Notes: generated by a model not told the origin, from the sequence alone. A stretch of DNA of 64,000 bases from Thalassospira lucentensis (GCF_001613805.1 NZ_LPVY01000003.1:186001-250000), one strand, 5' to 3'; shown: positions 1-8,799, counted from the first letter of the stretch. Numbers and translations are program-made.

Positions 1-597
1 GATGGCAGCGGGCAGGGCGATGCCACTGGAATTGTCACCAAGTACGCGGTCCAGATACTCGGTCGTGTCGGCACCGTCGCCCATGTAGCCGTCGAATGGT
101 ACGGCAACCGCATTGTCAAGTGACACACCGGCCGCGCCTCGGTGGTGTTCATTGCCAGTAATGGCTAATGCACCAAGTGTCACGCCGTGGAAACCATTGG
201 TGAACGAAATGACGGTTTCACGTCCTTTCACGCGGCGGGCAAGCTTAAGAGCCGCTTCAACTGCATTCGTACCAGTGGGCCCCGTAAACTGGATTTTGTA
301 ATCCATGTTTCTCGGCTTCAGCACTTTGCTTTCCATTGCTTCGAGAAAAGCTGCCTTGGCCTTGGTATGCATATCCAATCCGTGGGTAATGCCGTTCGAC
401 TTGATATAGTCGATCAGTTTTTCCTGCAGCACAGGATGATTGTGACCATAATTCAGACTACCGGCACCAGCCAGAAAATCGAGATAACGCTTGCCGTCAG
501 TATCGGTCAGCCAAGCACCTTCAGCCTTTTCAAAGGTTACGGGGAAGGAGCGCGCATAGCTCTGAACTTCCGACTCAAGACGATCAAATACAGTCAT
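1..597 (-). CDS. ectB: Diaminobutyrate--2-oxoglutarate aminotransferase EctB (partial, C-terminus outside window)
   Basis: Second step-set of ectoine synthesis: PLP-dependent transfer of an amino group from glutamate to aspartate-semialdehyde, giving L-2,4-diaminobutyrate in the cytoplasm. The visible 199 codons, read from an ATG at 597, begin MTVFDRLESEVQSYARSFP and contain the class III aminotransferase N-terminal features: LDFLAGAGSLNYGHNHP near residue 40, GPTGTNAVEAALKLARR near 105 and NGFHGVTLGALAITGN near 135. The catalytic PLP lysine would lie in the missing C-terminal half. It follows ectA by about 115 bases on the same strand, the usual ectA-ectB(-ectC) order, so ectC is expected just outside the window. 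Recognised from EctB family sequence; the truncation is only the window edge. Confidence 0.96.
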   Translation of the reverse strand, partial: MTVFDRLESEVQSYARSFPVTFEKAEGAWLTDTDGKRYLDFLAGAGSLNYGHNHPVLQEKLIDYIKSNGITHGLDMHTKAKAAFLEAMESKVLKPRNMDYKIQFTGPTGTNAVEAALKLARRVKGRETVISFTNGFHGVTLGALAITGNEHHRGAAGVSLDNAVAVPFDGYMGDGADTTEYLDRVLGDNSSGIALPAAI

Positions 598-711
598 AAT
601 TCCCTCTTTTTGATTGGGAAAATAAAAAATGGTTCTGTCATGCCAAACGTCCGGTCAAGCCGGTTGTTCCAATTAAATGGCATCAGAATTCAGAAAAGTA
701 GGGGCGGATAA

Positions 712-1260
712 TCAGGCCGCGACGCGTGCAACATCTGCGCGTTCGAACGGGCCGATCTGCCACAGTATTTCACTGGCAGCAGCACCATCGAAATGCGTTT
801 CACGCTCGAACAGGACCTTGCGCTTGACCTCGGTTTCGAGTTCACGTGCAACAGAACGGAAAACACCCTGTGAAGGCGCATTGGACGATGTGATTGTCGT
901 CTGCAGCTCGGTCACATTATGACAGATCGGGCGGTCCAGAATTTCGAGGATCATGGATTTCGCCAGTTTTAAACCGCGCGCCTTGGGCGATACGGCAACC
1001 TGCCAAATAAACAGGCGTTCAGGATTTTCCGGTACAATGTAGCCGGAAACGAAGCCCGCAGGTTGACCGTCAAGTTCGGCGATCACACAGGTGTCGGCAA
1101 AGTGCGAACACTGCAGGAGGTTGCAATAAACTGAATTTTCATCCAGTGGCTTGCATTCCGCGATCAGCTCATTGACTGCGGCACCATCTACGGCCTTGGG
1201 TTTCCGGATCGTAAGATTGGCTTTGTGGCCGCGATTGCCGCTTGTGGTGGCAATTTTCAT
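712..1260 (-). CDS. ectA: L-2,4-diaminobutyrate N-gamma-acetyltransferase EctA
   Basis: Acetylates diaminobutyrate with acetyl-CoA to N-gamma-acetyldiaminobutyrate, the substrate of ectoine synthase. The 182-residue protein is a single GNAT domain of the usual EctA length. Typical EctA stretches are visible: NSVYCNLLQCSHFADTCVIA near residue 43, then the GNAT acetyl-CoA-binding region FIWQVAVSPKARGLKLAKSM near 84, and LQTTITSSNAPSQGVFRSVA near 118. The ATG at 1260 is preceded by GAGG 11 bases upstream. It is the first gene of the ect operon, with a good sigma-70-like promoter at 1312-1340, and is divergent from the MarR regulator at 1580. Confidence 0.96.
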   Translation of the reverse strand: MKIATTSGNRGHKANLTIRKPKAVDGAAVNELIAECKPLDENSVYCNLLQCSHFADTCVIAELDGQPAGFVSGYIVPENPERLFIWQVAVSPKARGLKLAKSMILEILDRPICHNVTELQTTITSSNAPSQGVFRSVARELETEVKRKVLFERETHFDGAAASEILWQIGPFERADVARVAA

Positions 1261-1311
1261 CGGTCTATCTGCCTCATTATTTCGATATGCGATCTTTCAT
1301 GTCGCGAGGAA

Positions 1312-1340
1312 TATATAGAATATCGATGGAAAAACGTCAA
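1312..1340 (-). promoter_or_regulatory. Predicted promoter of the ect operon
   Basis: On the minus strand TTGACG (1340-1335) is followed, after exactly 17 bases, by TATATA (1317-1312), close to the sigma-70 consensus. The expected transcript start near 1305 leaves a leader of about 45 bases before ectA. The overlapping direct repeat GAATAT-ATA-GAATAT (1309-1323) and the inverted pair CGTGAAA/TTTCACG (1361-1367, 1406-1412) are candidate binding places for the divergent MarR regulator. Promoter read by eye; operator role is inference. Confidence 0.6.
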
Positions 1341-1579
1341 TATATCAACGGTGACGAAAACGTGAAACATTATAATAGATTGATTTTATTGTGGAAAAAT
1401 TTGATTTTCACGCGCAGCATTTAATCCATAAACCAAAACATGGTCAGCTTTTAATTTAGCGAAATCCGATTGAATTATACTTAGAACATCTATGGAAATA
1501 GAGCGGAAAACGTTGCAGGCCACCGATTTGACCGCTATTACTTCAGTGAAATCAAAACAACAAATATCGGAACTGCAGC

Positions 1580-2074
1580 ATGGATAAGTTGCACGAAGCG
1601 CTCATTTCAATTCGTCGGATTCTGCGTGCCAGCGACATTCACGCAAAAAAGCTGGGCAAGGTCACGGGGCTCAAGACATCGCAACTGATTGTTCTGCAAT
1701 CCCTGGAAGAATTCGGTGAGATGACTGTTGGGGAAATCGCCGGCAAGGTCAATCTTGCCCAAGCATCGGCTACGGCATTGGTTGACAAGCTTCAGGCCAT
1801 GAATTTGGTGAGGCGTGCACGAGGGGACACGGACAAGCGCAAGGTATTTGTTCAACTGACTGACCATGGTCGCAATGTCCTTGATCGCGCGCCTATGGCA
1901 CTGCATGACCGGTTTTCTGATAAATTCAAGGCACTGGAGGAATGGGAGCAAAGCTTTCTAATCGCAGCACTCCAGCGTGTTTCCGGGATGATGGATGCCA
2001 GCGATTATGATGCCGCACCATTGCTGGATCATGAGGTAATTGTAGAGAAGGTGGCCGAGCCTCCAAGAACCTAA
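1580..2074 (+). CDS. ectR: MarR-family regulator, probable EctR of the ectoine operon
   Basis: A 164-residue winged-helix regulator. Residues 30-110 carry the MarR fold: LKTSQLIVLQSLEEFGEMTV, then the recognition-helix region AQASATALVDKLQAMNLVRR and the wing RGDTDKRKVFVQLTDHGRNV. It is transcribed divergently from ectA across about 320 AT-rich bases. That position and family match EctR1, the MarR-type repressor of ectoine genes described in halophilic methylotrophs, so control of ectABC and probably of itself is likely. The ATG at 1580 follows GGAA at about 7 bases. No ligand-sensing residues can be assigned. Family assignment is firm; the ectoine-specific role rests on position. Confidence 0.85.
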   Translation: MDKLHEALISIRRILRASDIHAKKLGKVTGLKTSQLIVLQSLEEFGEMTVGEIAGKVNLAQASATALVDKLQAMNLVRRARGDTDKRKVFVQLTDHGRNVLDRAPMALHDRFSDKFKALEEWEQSFLIAALQRVSGMMDASDYDAAPLLDHEVIVEKVAEPPRT

Positions 2075-2482
2075 AATTTCTCATCAATAAATTGATGATT
2101 CTGCAACAAGGCCATGAAATAACGGAAAAACCCTGCATTATAAAAGTGTTTCCAAAGGGCCCAGATGCCTACAGTGTATTAATGGCGTGCGGTATGCTTG
2201 CTGCCATTTCCTCCGGAGATTTATCATGGCGGGTCGCCGCCAGTGCAACCGAGAAACCAAGGCTTGTTTCGTGCTCCCGTAAATCCGGACATACTGTCGT
2301 GCGCTGATCAATATAAGTTTCGATACGCGTCACTATGGCCGAAGCTGAAATTCGAATAACATACTGTAATTAAATAACAAATAATTTGTCATAATATATA
2401 TTATAGAACTTAGCGGTATGCGAAATACCGCCCTCTGTGGGATCAGATTGCCCGTTATTGTCCGTTTCAGATTTCCTAGCCT
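2075..2482. other. Intergenic region between convergent ectR and metallohydrolase genes
   Basis: About 400 bases, AT-rich in the second half. It contains a small dyad CATCAAT-AA-ATTGATG just after ectR (2083-2098) and the hairpin at 2413-2431. Short open frames here lack a convincing ribosome site or family resemblance, so no gene is called. Confidence 0.5.
2413..2431 (-). terminator. Hairpin downstream of the metG-tatD-metallohydrolase operon
   Basis: GCGGTAT and ATACCGC form a perfect 7-bp stem with a 5-base loop about 50 bases after the stop codon at 2483. There is no clear T-run, so it may be a processing or Rho-linked 3' end rather than a classical intrinsic terminator. Confidence 0.4.
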
Positions 2483-3256
2483 TCAGTCCACATTTATAAT
2501 GAGACCATCATATGCAGGCTCTACATGATCGGGCGTATCGCGCATTGCCTCGTCATAATCAAACAGAATGCTCATGTGGGTGAAGTAAGTCTGTTTGGGT
2601 TTGAATTCCGCAACCCATTCCAACACCTTCTCCAGATGAGCATGCGTGGCATGTGGTTTATGACGCAGGCAATCAACGACCCAGACATCTAGCCCGTAAA
2701 GATGTTCTAGTGATTCTTCCGGGAAATCGACGACATCCGTTGAATAGGCAAAATTGCCAACCTTGAAACCCAGCGTCTCGCCATAACCGTGATCCTGACG
2801 AAAAACGGTTATTGGGACCCCTGCGGCTTCGAATGCCCCGGATATGACATGCGGGACCAAGACTGGCTTATAGTAGAAGTCAATGCCATCGGCCAAAGGT
2901 TCAAACACATAGGCAAAGCGATGATCAATGTCCGAAATGGTTTCGGCTGCCGCATAGATATCCAGTGGACGATGCATAGCGACATTGATCCAGCGAAGTT
3001 CGTCTATGCCATGCACGTGGTCGGCATGTGCATGGGTGAACAGCACTGCATCGATATGGTTGATATCATGGCGCAATGCCTGTTCGCGAAAATCCGGCGT
3101 TACGTCGACAAGTATCTTTTTGCCCGCCTGCTCAATCAGGATCGAGCTTCTCAGACGCCGGTTCCTCGGATTTTCCGGATTGCACTTTCCCCAACCCAAG
3201 CCAACGGATGGGACACCGTTTGATGATCCGCAGCCCAGAATGGTGATTTTCGTCAC
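2483..3256 (-). CDS. MBL-fold metal-dependent hydrolase (PhnP/YcbX-like beta-lactamase fold)
   Basis: A 257-residue metallo-beta-lactamase-fold hydrolase. The metal motif HAHADH is at residues 75-80, the N-terminus TKITILGCGSSNGVPSVG and the cysteine of GKCNPENPRNRR near 24 are typical of the PhnP-like group, and later metal ligands sit in FRQDHGYGETLGF, AYSTDVV and YFTHMS. PhnP-type enzymes hydrolyse cyclic phosphodiesters, but the substrate here cannot be told from sequence. The start is GTG at 3256; its G is the last base of the upstream tatD stop codon (TAGTG overlap), indicating translational coupling. tatD and this gene are a common alphaproteobacterial pair after metG. Confidence 0.85.
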   Translation of the reverse strand: MTKITILGCGSSNGVPSVGLGWGKCNPENPRNRRLRSSILIEQAGKKILVDVTPDFREQALRHDINHIDAVLFTHAHADHVHGIDELRWINVAMHRPLDIYAAAETISDIDHRFAYVFEPLADGIDFYYKPVLVPHVISGAFEAAGVPITVFRQDHGYGETLGFKVGNFAYSTDVVDFPEESLEHLYGLDVWVVDCLRHKPHATHAHLEKVLEWVAEFKPKQTYFTHMSILFDYDEAMRDTPDHVEPAYDGLIINVD

Positions 3257-4071
3257 TATACGCCTGCCTCCGGCGACAGAAGATGCTTCCGGTCCGCCTT
3301 GGTAAACAGAGCAAAGAAATTATCCGTGGTCGCACGGGCTATTTCATCCGGGCTGACACCCTTGATTTGGGCCAGTTTTGCGGCTGTATGGGCAACATAA
3401 CTTGGTTCGTTTGGTTTGCCGCGTTTGGGAACCGGAGCGAGATACGGTGCATCAGTTTCCACCAGCAAACGATCAAGTGGTACGTCTACGATCGCTGCCT
3501 GAATTTCCCGGGCCGAATTGAAGGTTATAATGCCCGAGCAGGAAATATAGAAACCGATCTTAAGCGCTCGTTGCGCCAGTGCTGCCGAGCTCGAGAAACA
3601 GTGAATGACGCCGGTAAACGGCCCTTTTTCATATTCGTCCTCGAGGATATCCATGGTGTCGTCATCTGCATCACGCGTATGAACGATCAGTGGCAGACCG
3701 GTTTCGCGGCAGGCAGCGATATGTGCTCGAAAGCTTTCACGCTGCGCGTCCCGCGGGGCGTTGTCATAGTAATAGTCCAGACCGCTTTCACCGATACCGA
3801 TGATTTTCGGGTCAGATGCCATTTCGATCAGGCGATCAGGCGATGAGAGCCCCTCCTCGCCGGCTTCATGTGGATGAACGCCGATCGTGCAATAAATATG
3901 GTCTGCTTTGGAGGCAACCGCGCGAACATTTTCAAATGTCGACAGCTTTACGCCGATACTGACCATCATGCCAACGCCAGCATTTCGGGCACGCGCGATC
4001 GTGCCCGAAAGGTCTTCGGAAAACTGGGGATAGTCCAGATGGCAGTGGCTGTCGACGAGCGCGACATTCAT
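3256..4071 (-). CDS. tatD: TatD-family metal-dependent deoxyribonuclease
   Basis: A 271-residue TIM-barrel amidohydrolase-like nuclease. The metal-binding motif DSHCHLD lies at residues 7-13. Other family signatures are GVHPHEAGE near 63, IGIGESGLDYYYD near 90, LIVHTRDADDDTMDIL near 128, VIHCFSSS near 155 and LLVETDAPYLAP near 200, with the conserved ETDAP motif. TatD proteins are 3'-5' DNases implicated in DNA repair or quality control. It overlaps the metG stop by four bases (start ATG at 4071, metG ends 4068) and the next gene by one, so the three are one translationally coupled unit. Function in vivo is inferred from the family. Confidence 0.93.
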   Translation of the reverse strand: MNVALVDSHCHLDYPQFSEDLSGTIARARNAGVGMMVSIGVKLSTFENVRAVASKADHIYCTIGVHPHEAGEEGLSSPDRLIEMASDPKIIGIGESGLDYYYDNAPRDAQRESFRAHIAACRETGLPLIVHTRDADDDTMDILEDEYEKGPFTGVIHCFSSSAALAQRALKIGFYISCSGIITFNSAREIQAAIVDVPLDRLLVETDAPYLAPVPKRGKPNEPSYVAHTAAKLAQIKGVSPDEIARATTDNFFALFTKADRKHLLSPEAGV

Positions 4072-5633
4072 GCCTTCTCTCCTTCGTCCTCGGTTTCGAC
4101 ATAGCGCGGGAATACGCCTTCCGGCTTTGGCAAATCGGTCCCTGCGACCAAGGCATGGTCTGCGCCAAGCTGTTCAAATCCGCGCTGATCGATCGGCAGA
4201 ACAAGCTGATCAAGGATTTTTGCAGCAGATGCCGGCATCAGCGGCTGTACCAGGATACCGACATGGCGAATGACTTCGGCCAGGACATACAGAACCGTTT
4301 CCATTCGTGCCGGATCTGTTTTTTTCAGGCCCCAGGGGGCCATTTCATCAACATACCGGTTCGCATCGCCAACCAGTTCCCAGATCGCTTCGATGCCTTT
4401 GTGGAATGCCTGTGCGTCAAATAGCGGACGCACGGTATCAAGCATGCCATATGCCTTGCCCAGAATGGCCTGATCGGCATCGGTGAACGTGCCGGCGGTC
4501 GGCACCGAAGCGTTGCAGTTTTTGTGGATCATCGAAAGAACGCGCTGGCACATATTGCCAAGATCATTGGCCAGTTCGCTGTTCATGCGGTTTACCATCG
4601 ACCGATGAGAGAAATCACCATCGTTGCCAAACGGGACTTCGCGCAGCAGGAAATAACGTGTCTGATCCAGCCCGTAGCGATCCGTCAGATCATAGGGATC
4701 AATGACGTTCCCCAGTGATTTCGAGATTTTCTGCCCCTCATTGGTCCACCAGCCGTGCGCAAAAACACGTTTGGGCGGTGCAATGTCGGCCGCCAAAAGG
4801 AATGCAGGCCAGTAAACCGCATGGAAACGCAGGATATCCTTGCCAACCATGTGCAGATCGGCAGGCCAGAACTTTTCAAGCTTGGCCGGGTCCACATCCG
4901 GATAACCGATAGCAGTCAGATAGTTGGTCAATGCATCAAGCCAGACATACATGACATGGTCTTCATCACCTGGTACCGGCACCCCCCATTTGAAGCTGGT
5001 CCGCGATACTGACAGATCATGCATGCCACCTTTCACGAAGCTGATCACTTCATTGCGACGTGACTGCGGGGCGATAAAATCGGGATTGTCGTCATAGAAT
5101 TTCAGCAGACGATCACCCCAGGCAGACAGCTTGAAGAAATAGCTCGGCTCGGAAACCCACTCTACGGGGGCACCGGTCGGCGCAACTTTCTCGCCGTCTT
5201 TTTCAATCAGCTCTTTTTCACCGTAAAACGCCTCATCGCGAACGGAATACCAGCCGTCGTAAGAGCCAAGATAAATCTCGCCCTTTTCAAGTAATGTATT
5301 CCAAAGCGCCTGACAGGCTTTTTTGTGGCGTTCTTCGGTCGTGCGAATGAAATCATCATTCGAGTAATTCATATGCACGGCAAGATCGCGGAAATTCTGC
5401 GAAACCTGATCGGTAAAGGTTTGCGGATCAATGCCCTTGGCCGCGGCCGATTTATCAACCTTCTGACCATGTTCATCAGTGCCGGTCAGGAACATCACGT
5501 CATAACCGTCCAGGCGCTTGAAGCGGGCCAGCACGTCGCATGCCAGCGTGGTATAGGCATGACCTATATGCGGCTTGTCATTGACGTAATAGATCGGTGT
5601 TGTGATGTAATAGGGCTGTTTGTGCCCGGTCAT
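4068..5633 (-). CDS. metG: Methionyl-tRNA synthetase
   Basis: Charges tRNA-Met with methionine, a class I aminoacyl-tRNA synthetase. The Rossmann signature HIGH is at residues 22-25 (PHIGHAYTT), and the KMSKS loop reads KISKS near residue 300. The connective peptide (around residues 115-160) has no cysteine pair, so this is the form without the zinc knuckle, and there is no C-terminal EMAP-type tRNA-binding domain; about 521 residues is normal for this short type. I chose ATG 5633 because AAGGA lies nine bases upstream and family proteins start here; an in-frame ATG at 5666 would add 11 residues that do not look conserved. It is separated from holB by a strong hairpin at 5667-5687. Confidence 0.96.
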   Translation of the reverse strand: MTGHKQPYYITTPIYYVNDKPHIGHAYTTLACDVLARFKRLDGYDVMFLTGTDEHGQKVDKSAAAKGIDPQTFTDQVSQNFRDLAVHMNYSNDDFIRTTEERHKKACQALWNTLLEKGEIYLGSYDGWYSVRDEAFYGEKELIEKDGEKVAPTGAPVEWVSEPSYFFKLSAWGDRLLKFYDDNPDFIAPQSRRNEVISFVKGGMHDLSVSRTSFKWGVPVPGDEDHVMYVWLDALTNYLTAIGYPDVDPAKLEKFWPADLHMVGKDILRFHAVYWPAFLLAADIAPPKRVFAHGWWTNEGQKISKSLGNVIDPYDLTDRYGLDQTRYFLLREVPFGNDGDFSHRSMVNRMNSELANDLGNMCQRVLSMIHKNCNASVPTAGTFTDADQAILGKAYGMLDTVRPLFDAQAFHKGIEAIWELVGDANRYVDEMAPWGLKKTDPARMETVLYVLAEVIRHVGILVQPLMPASAAKILDQLVLPIDQRGFEQLGADHALVAGTDLPKPEGVFPRYVETEDEGEKA

Positions 5634-5660
5634 GATCGCAAATCCTTCGCGCAAGTCGTG

Positions 5661-5687
5661 AAACAAAACGGCCCGAAATGGGCCGTT
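5661..5687 (-). terminator. Intrinsic terminator or attenuator between holB and metG
   Basis: On the minus strand AACGGCCC-ATTTC-GGGCCGTT forms an 8-bp GC-rich stem followed by TTGTTT. It is 33 bases after the holB stop and only 34 bases before the metG start, leaving little room for a separate metG promoter downstream of it. Confidence 0.7.
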
Positions 5688-5719
5688 ATGGTCATAATTT
5701 CGGTTGATTGGTGCTCGTT

Positions 5720-6823
5720 TCAGTTCCGCATGGTTTCTTCAAGCATGAAGAATGCATTCAGCAAAGCCTGTTTGCGATCAAGATGCAATCCACGCGTGGC
5801 ACTCATCAATTCGCTGATCTTTTCCCACACCTCAATCCATTGATCAAGCGGTTGCGCAGCAGCCATGCGTTGCATGGCGGGCAATTCACCTTCAATGACT
5901 TCGCGTGGTGCCTGCCCCGTTGCGGCAAATCGGATCAGACGCCCCAACCACCAGTGCAGAAGATCGGTTACCGTGGCAAAGGCAGCATCACGATCAGCCG
6001 GGGAAAACCGTTCGGCGAATTTATGTTGTGCCAGCACGTCTGCATCTGGCAGTGCAGCCAAAAGACGAACCATTTCGGTATAAAGTTCAAGCCCGCCAAC
6101 ATCATGCAGTTGCAGAGCCCGGCCAATGCTGCCCTCGGCCAAACCTGCCAAGGCATCACGATCCCCCAGATCAATATCCGGACAATAACGGCCCAGCAAT
6201 TCAACCACCTGATGATCCTCAAGCGCGCTAAGGTTCATACGGCGGCACCGCGACCGGATGGTCGGCAACAGCCTGCCGGGTTGATGGGCGATCAGGATCA
6301 TCATTGCATTGGCTGGCGGTTCTTCCAGAACCTTCAGAATTGCGTTGGCAGCATTACGGTTCAGCTCGTCGGCTGCATCAACGATCACGATACGCCAACC
6401 ACCTTCTGCGGCGGTTTTTGACATGAAACTCCCGACAGTGCGGACGCTATCGACTGTAATTTCACCCTGAAGGCGTTTTTTCTTTTCGTCATATTGGCGC
6501 TCAATAACTTTGAGATCACCGTGCCCGCCGCCTGCAATACGACGAAAAACCGGATTTTCCGGATCGATATGCAGACCTTTCGGGGCATCGCCAAACAGCC
6601 CGCACCCCTGATCGCCACCACCAGATAGAACGAAACGTGCCATGCGGTAAGCCAAAGTTGCCTTCCCGACACCGCGCGGCCCGCACAGCAGCCACGCATG
6701 GTGCATGCGTTTGCTATTCCAGGCATCCAGGACCGTTTGTTCCGCGTCGATATGGCCAACAAAATGGGCATTCCGCCGAGGTACCGGAAACGCACCCTCT
6801 TCTTCTTTTTCTTCAACGGCCAT
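5720..6823 (-). CDS. holB: DNA polymerase III delta-prime subunit
   Basis: Clamp-loader subunit that helps load the beta sliding clamp. The 367-residue protein has the AAA+ fold: a Walker A-like loop GPRGVGKATLAYRMARF near residues 48-64, VDAADELNRNAANAILKVLE near 147-166, and the conserved SRCRRMNL (the SRC motif) near 190. The four-cysteine zinc module known from the E. coli protein is not evident. ATG 6823 has GGGGGA upstream, and the gene starts three bases after tmk ends, the widely conserved tmk-holB pairing. A hairpin follows the gene. Confidence 0.94.
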   Translation of the reverse strand: MAVEEKEEEGAFPVPRRNAHFVGHIDAEQTVLDAWNSKRMHHAWLLCGPRGVGKATLAYRMARFVLSGGGDQGCGLFGDAPKGLHIDPENPVFRRIAGGGHGDLKVIERQYDEKKKRLQGEITVDSVRTVGSFMSKTAAEGGWRIVIVDAADELNRNAANAILKVLEEPPANAMMILIAHQPGRLLPTIRSRCRRMNLSALEDHQVVELLGRYCPDIDLGDRDALAGLAEGSIGRALQLHDVGGLELYTEMVRLLAALPDADVLAQHKFAERFSPADRDAAFATVTDLLHWWLGRLIRFAATGQAPREVIEGELPAMQRMAAAQPLDQWIEVWEKISELMSATRGLHLDRKQALLNAFFMLEETMRN

Positions 6824-6826
6824 CGA

Positions 6827-7498
6827 TCAAATCCCCCGTCCGGATAATCTGGTTGAAACAACCGAAATCATCCGTTCGCAAACCAGATCAATGTCACCGT
6901 TTGCATCGACAATTTCGCACCGTTCCGGGTTTTTCCGGGCAATTTCAATGAAACCGTTTCGAAGCCGTTGATGGAATTCCGTTCCCATACGCTCGAAACG
7001 GTCTTCTGCTGCACTGACATTGGTAAACCGCGCCCCTGCCCGTTCCAAACCTACCTCTACCGGGAGATCGAAAATCAGGGTCAGATCAGGTTTGAAACCG
7101 TCAATCGCGATTTGCCAAAGATTGCGGATAAACTCGGCGCCAAGACCATGCCCAAATCCCTGATATGCAACCGAAGAATCAGCAAAGCGGTCACACAAAA
7201 CAACCTTACCCTCTGCAAGAGCCGGGCGGATGGTCCGTTCCACGTGATCGCGGCGCGACGCAAACATCAACAGGGCTTCGGTCACGGCGTCCCAGCGTCC
7301 GGGGTCACCGGTCAATAACAGGTTTCTGATTTCTTCCGCACCGGGGGAGCCGCCAGGTTCGCGCGTGACGACAACCTCGCGTCCGCGCTGACGAAACCAG
7401 CTTTCAAGTCGGCGTATCTGGGTTGTCTTGCCGCTACCTTCACCACCTTCAAAGCTGATGAACAAACCTGGTACCGAACTCAACCGTTCGCTCCCCAC
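6827..7498 (-). CDS. tmk: Thymidylate kinase
   Basis: Phosphorylates dTMP to dTDP with ATP. The P-loop EGGEGSGKTTQ is at residues 17-27, the DR(Y/F/H) motif appears as VVLCDRFADSSVAYQG near 98-113, and the LID region with conserved arginines follows FTNVSAAEDRFERMG. At 223 residues it is slightly longer than usual because of the N-terminus. The start taken is GTG at 7498, overlapping the end of dacC by 19 bases; a start a few codons downstream (around LSSVPG) is possible. It sits between dacC and holB in the minus-strand operon. Confidence 0.94.
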   Translation of the reverse strand: MGSERLSSVPGLFISFEGGEGSGKTTQIRRLESWFRQRGREVVVTREPGGSPGAEEIRNLLLTGDPGRWDAVTEALLMFASRRDHVERTIRPALAEGKVVLCDRFADSSVAYQGFGHGLGAEFIRNLWQIAIDGFKPDLTLIFDLPVEVGLERAGARFTNVSAAEDRFERMGTEFHQRLRNGFIEIARKNPERCEIVDANGDIDLVCERMISVVSTRLSGRGI

Positions 7499-8652
7499 AG
7501 CAGATATTTGATTGCCGCACCGATGCGTCCGATGAAACCAAGACGATCAACCTCGGTTGCGGCGTAAAGCGGGAATTCATGTGGTTCGTTACCGGGAAGT
7601 TCAACCTTCAGCGTTGCGACTTGCTGCCCTGCGGTAATCGGTGCCGGGATCGGGCCTTCATAAACGACCGAAACTTTCATATCGTCACGGTTCGTGCGGG
7701 GCAGCGTCAACAGGATATCCTGATCAGTGACCAGATCGACTTTGGTTTCTGACCCCAGCCAGACATTCGCGCTGCTGACGACTTCGCCTGCATCAAACAG
7801 GTCATAATTGTCAAACTCGCGGAATCCCCAATCCAGCAGTTTTTGTGACTCTGTTCTGCGTTCGCGCACAGAACCAAGACCGTTAACGACAAGAATAAGA
7901 CGACGCCCATCGCGTTCCGCAGTTGCCGTCAATCCATAGCCTGCTGTTTCCGTATGACCGGTTTTCATACCATCGACGCCGGCACTGGTACCCAGCAAAG
8001 GGTTTCTGTTCGGTTGGCGGATCCCGTTATAGGTGAATTCCTTCACCGCATAGAGTTTATAAAGTTCGGGAAAGTTCTTAATGGTATCACGGGCCAGGAT
8101 TGCCAGATCATGCACCGTAACAAGATGCCCTTCGTCCGGCCAGCCAGTCGCATTTTTGAAAACAGACTTCGTCATACCGATCTTGCGCGCTTCAGCGGTC
8201 ATTTCCTCGGCAAATGCCTCTTCGGTACCAGCAAGCCCTTCTGCAACAACGATAGCAGAATCATTCCCAGACTGAACAATAATACCATGCAGCAGGTCAT
8301 TGACCGAAACGTCGGAATTCACTTCGACGAACATTTTCGATCCACCTTTGCGCCATGCTTTTTCACTGACGTGGAATGTATCGTCAAGCGATACGCTGCC
8401 GCTTTTGATCCGCTCGAACAACAAGTGAACCGTCATCATTTTGGTCATCGACGCAGGTTCAGTTAAAACATCCCCATTCTTGTCGAGCAGAACAGTGCCG
8501 GTGTCATAATCCATCAAATAAGCTTCGCGCGCGGTCGTCTCAAGCGCGTGCACGCTGGTCAGGGACATCGCCATGGCAGAACCAAATATCGCGGCCCCGG
8601 CCACTACCCGGTTCAGTTTCGTTTTGAACGGAATTGGCGGCATCAAACTCAT
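7480..8652 (-). CDS. dacC: D-alanyl-D-alanine carboxypeptidase (PBP5/6 family)
   Basis: Low-molecular-weight penicillin-binding protein that removes the terminal D-Ala of peptidoglycan stem peptides in the periplasm. The catalytic motifs are complete: SMTK at residues 68-71, SGN at 128-130 and KTG at 230-232. An N-terminal signal peptide runs to about residue 36 (VHALETTAR), and the C-terminal PBP5-type beta domain occupies roughly 290-375, followed by a probable amphipathic membrane anchor (RLGFIGRIGAAIKYLLWG). AGGAC lies before ATG 8652. The gene is in a row with rlpA and mltB, a cell-wall cluster, and overlaps tmk. The exact paralogue letter (dacA, dacC, dacF) is not resolvable. Confidence 0.93.
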   Translation of the reverse strand: MSLMPPIPFKTKLNRVVAGAAIFGSAMAMSLTSVHALETTAREAYLMDYDTGTVLLDKNGDVLTEPASMTKMMTVHLLFERIKSGSVSLDDTFHVSEKAWRKGGSKMFVEVNSDVSVNDLLHGIIVQSGNDSAIVVAEGLAGTEEAFAEEMTAEARKIGMTKSVFKNATGWPDEGHLVTVHDLAILARDTIKNFPELYKLYAVKEFTYNGIRQPNRNPLLGTSAGVDGMKTGHTETAGYGLTATAERDGRRLILVVNGLGSVRERRTESQKLLDWGFREFDNYDLFDAGEVVSSANVWLGSETKVDLVTDQDILLTLPRTNRDDMKVSVVYEGPIPAPITAGQQVATLKVELPGNEPHEFPLYAATEVDRLGFIGRIGAAIKYLLWGANG

Positions 8653-8799
8653 AACGTCCTAACCTTGTTCTTTAAATTAACTGTCATACCGCTCTGTTTT
8701 TCAGCGGGATAAGATCGGTCTCTATGTCGCAAATCCGGCAAAATTGTGCAACCGCTTCAACTTTTCTGCAAAATTCGAACTATCGTGACCAGATAAACC

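Noticed and set aside
2092-2307. 71-codon frame between ectR and the metallohydrolase
   Set aside because: No ribosome site, no family resemblance, and it crosses AT-rich non-coding sequence.
5708-6421. Long plus-strand open frame of 237 codons opposite holB
   Set aside because: holB on the other strand has clear family motifs; this frame has shadow-like composition and no ribosome site.
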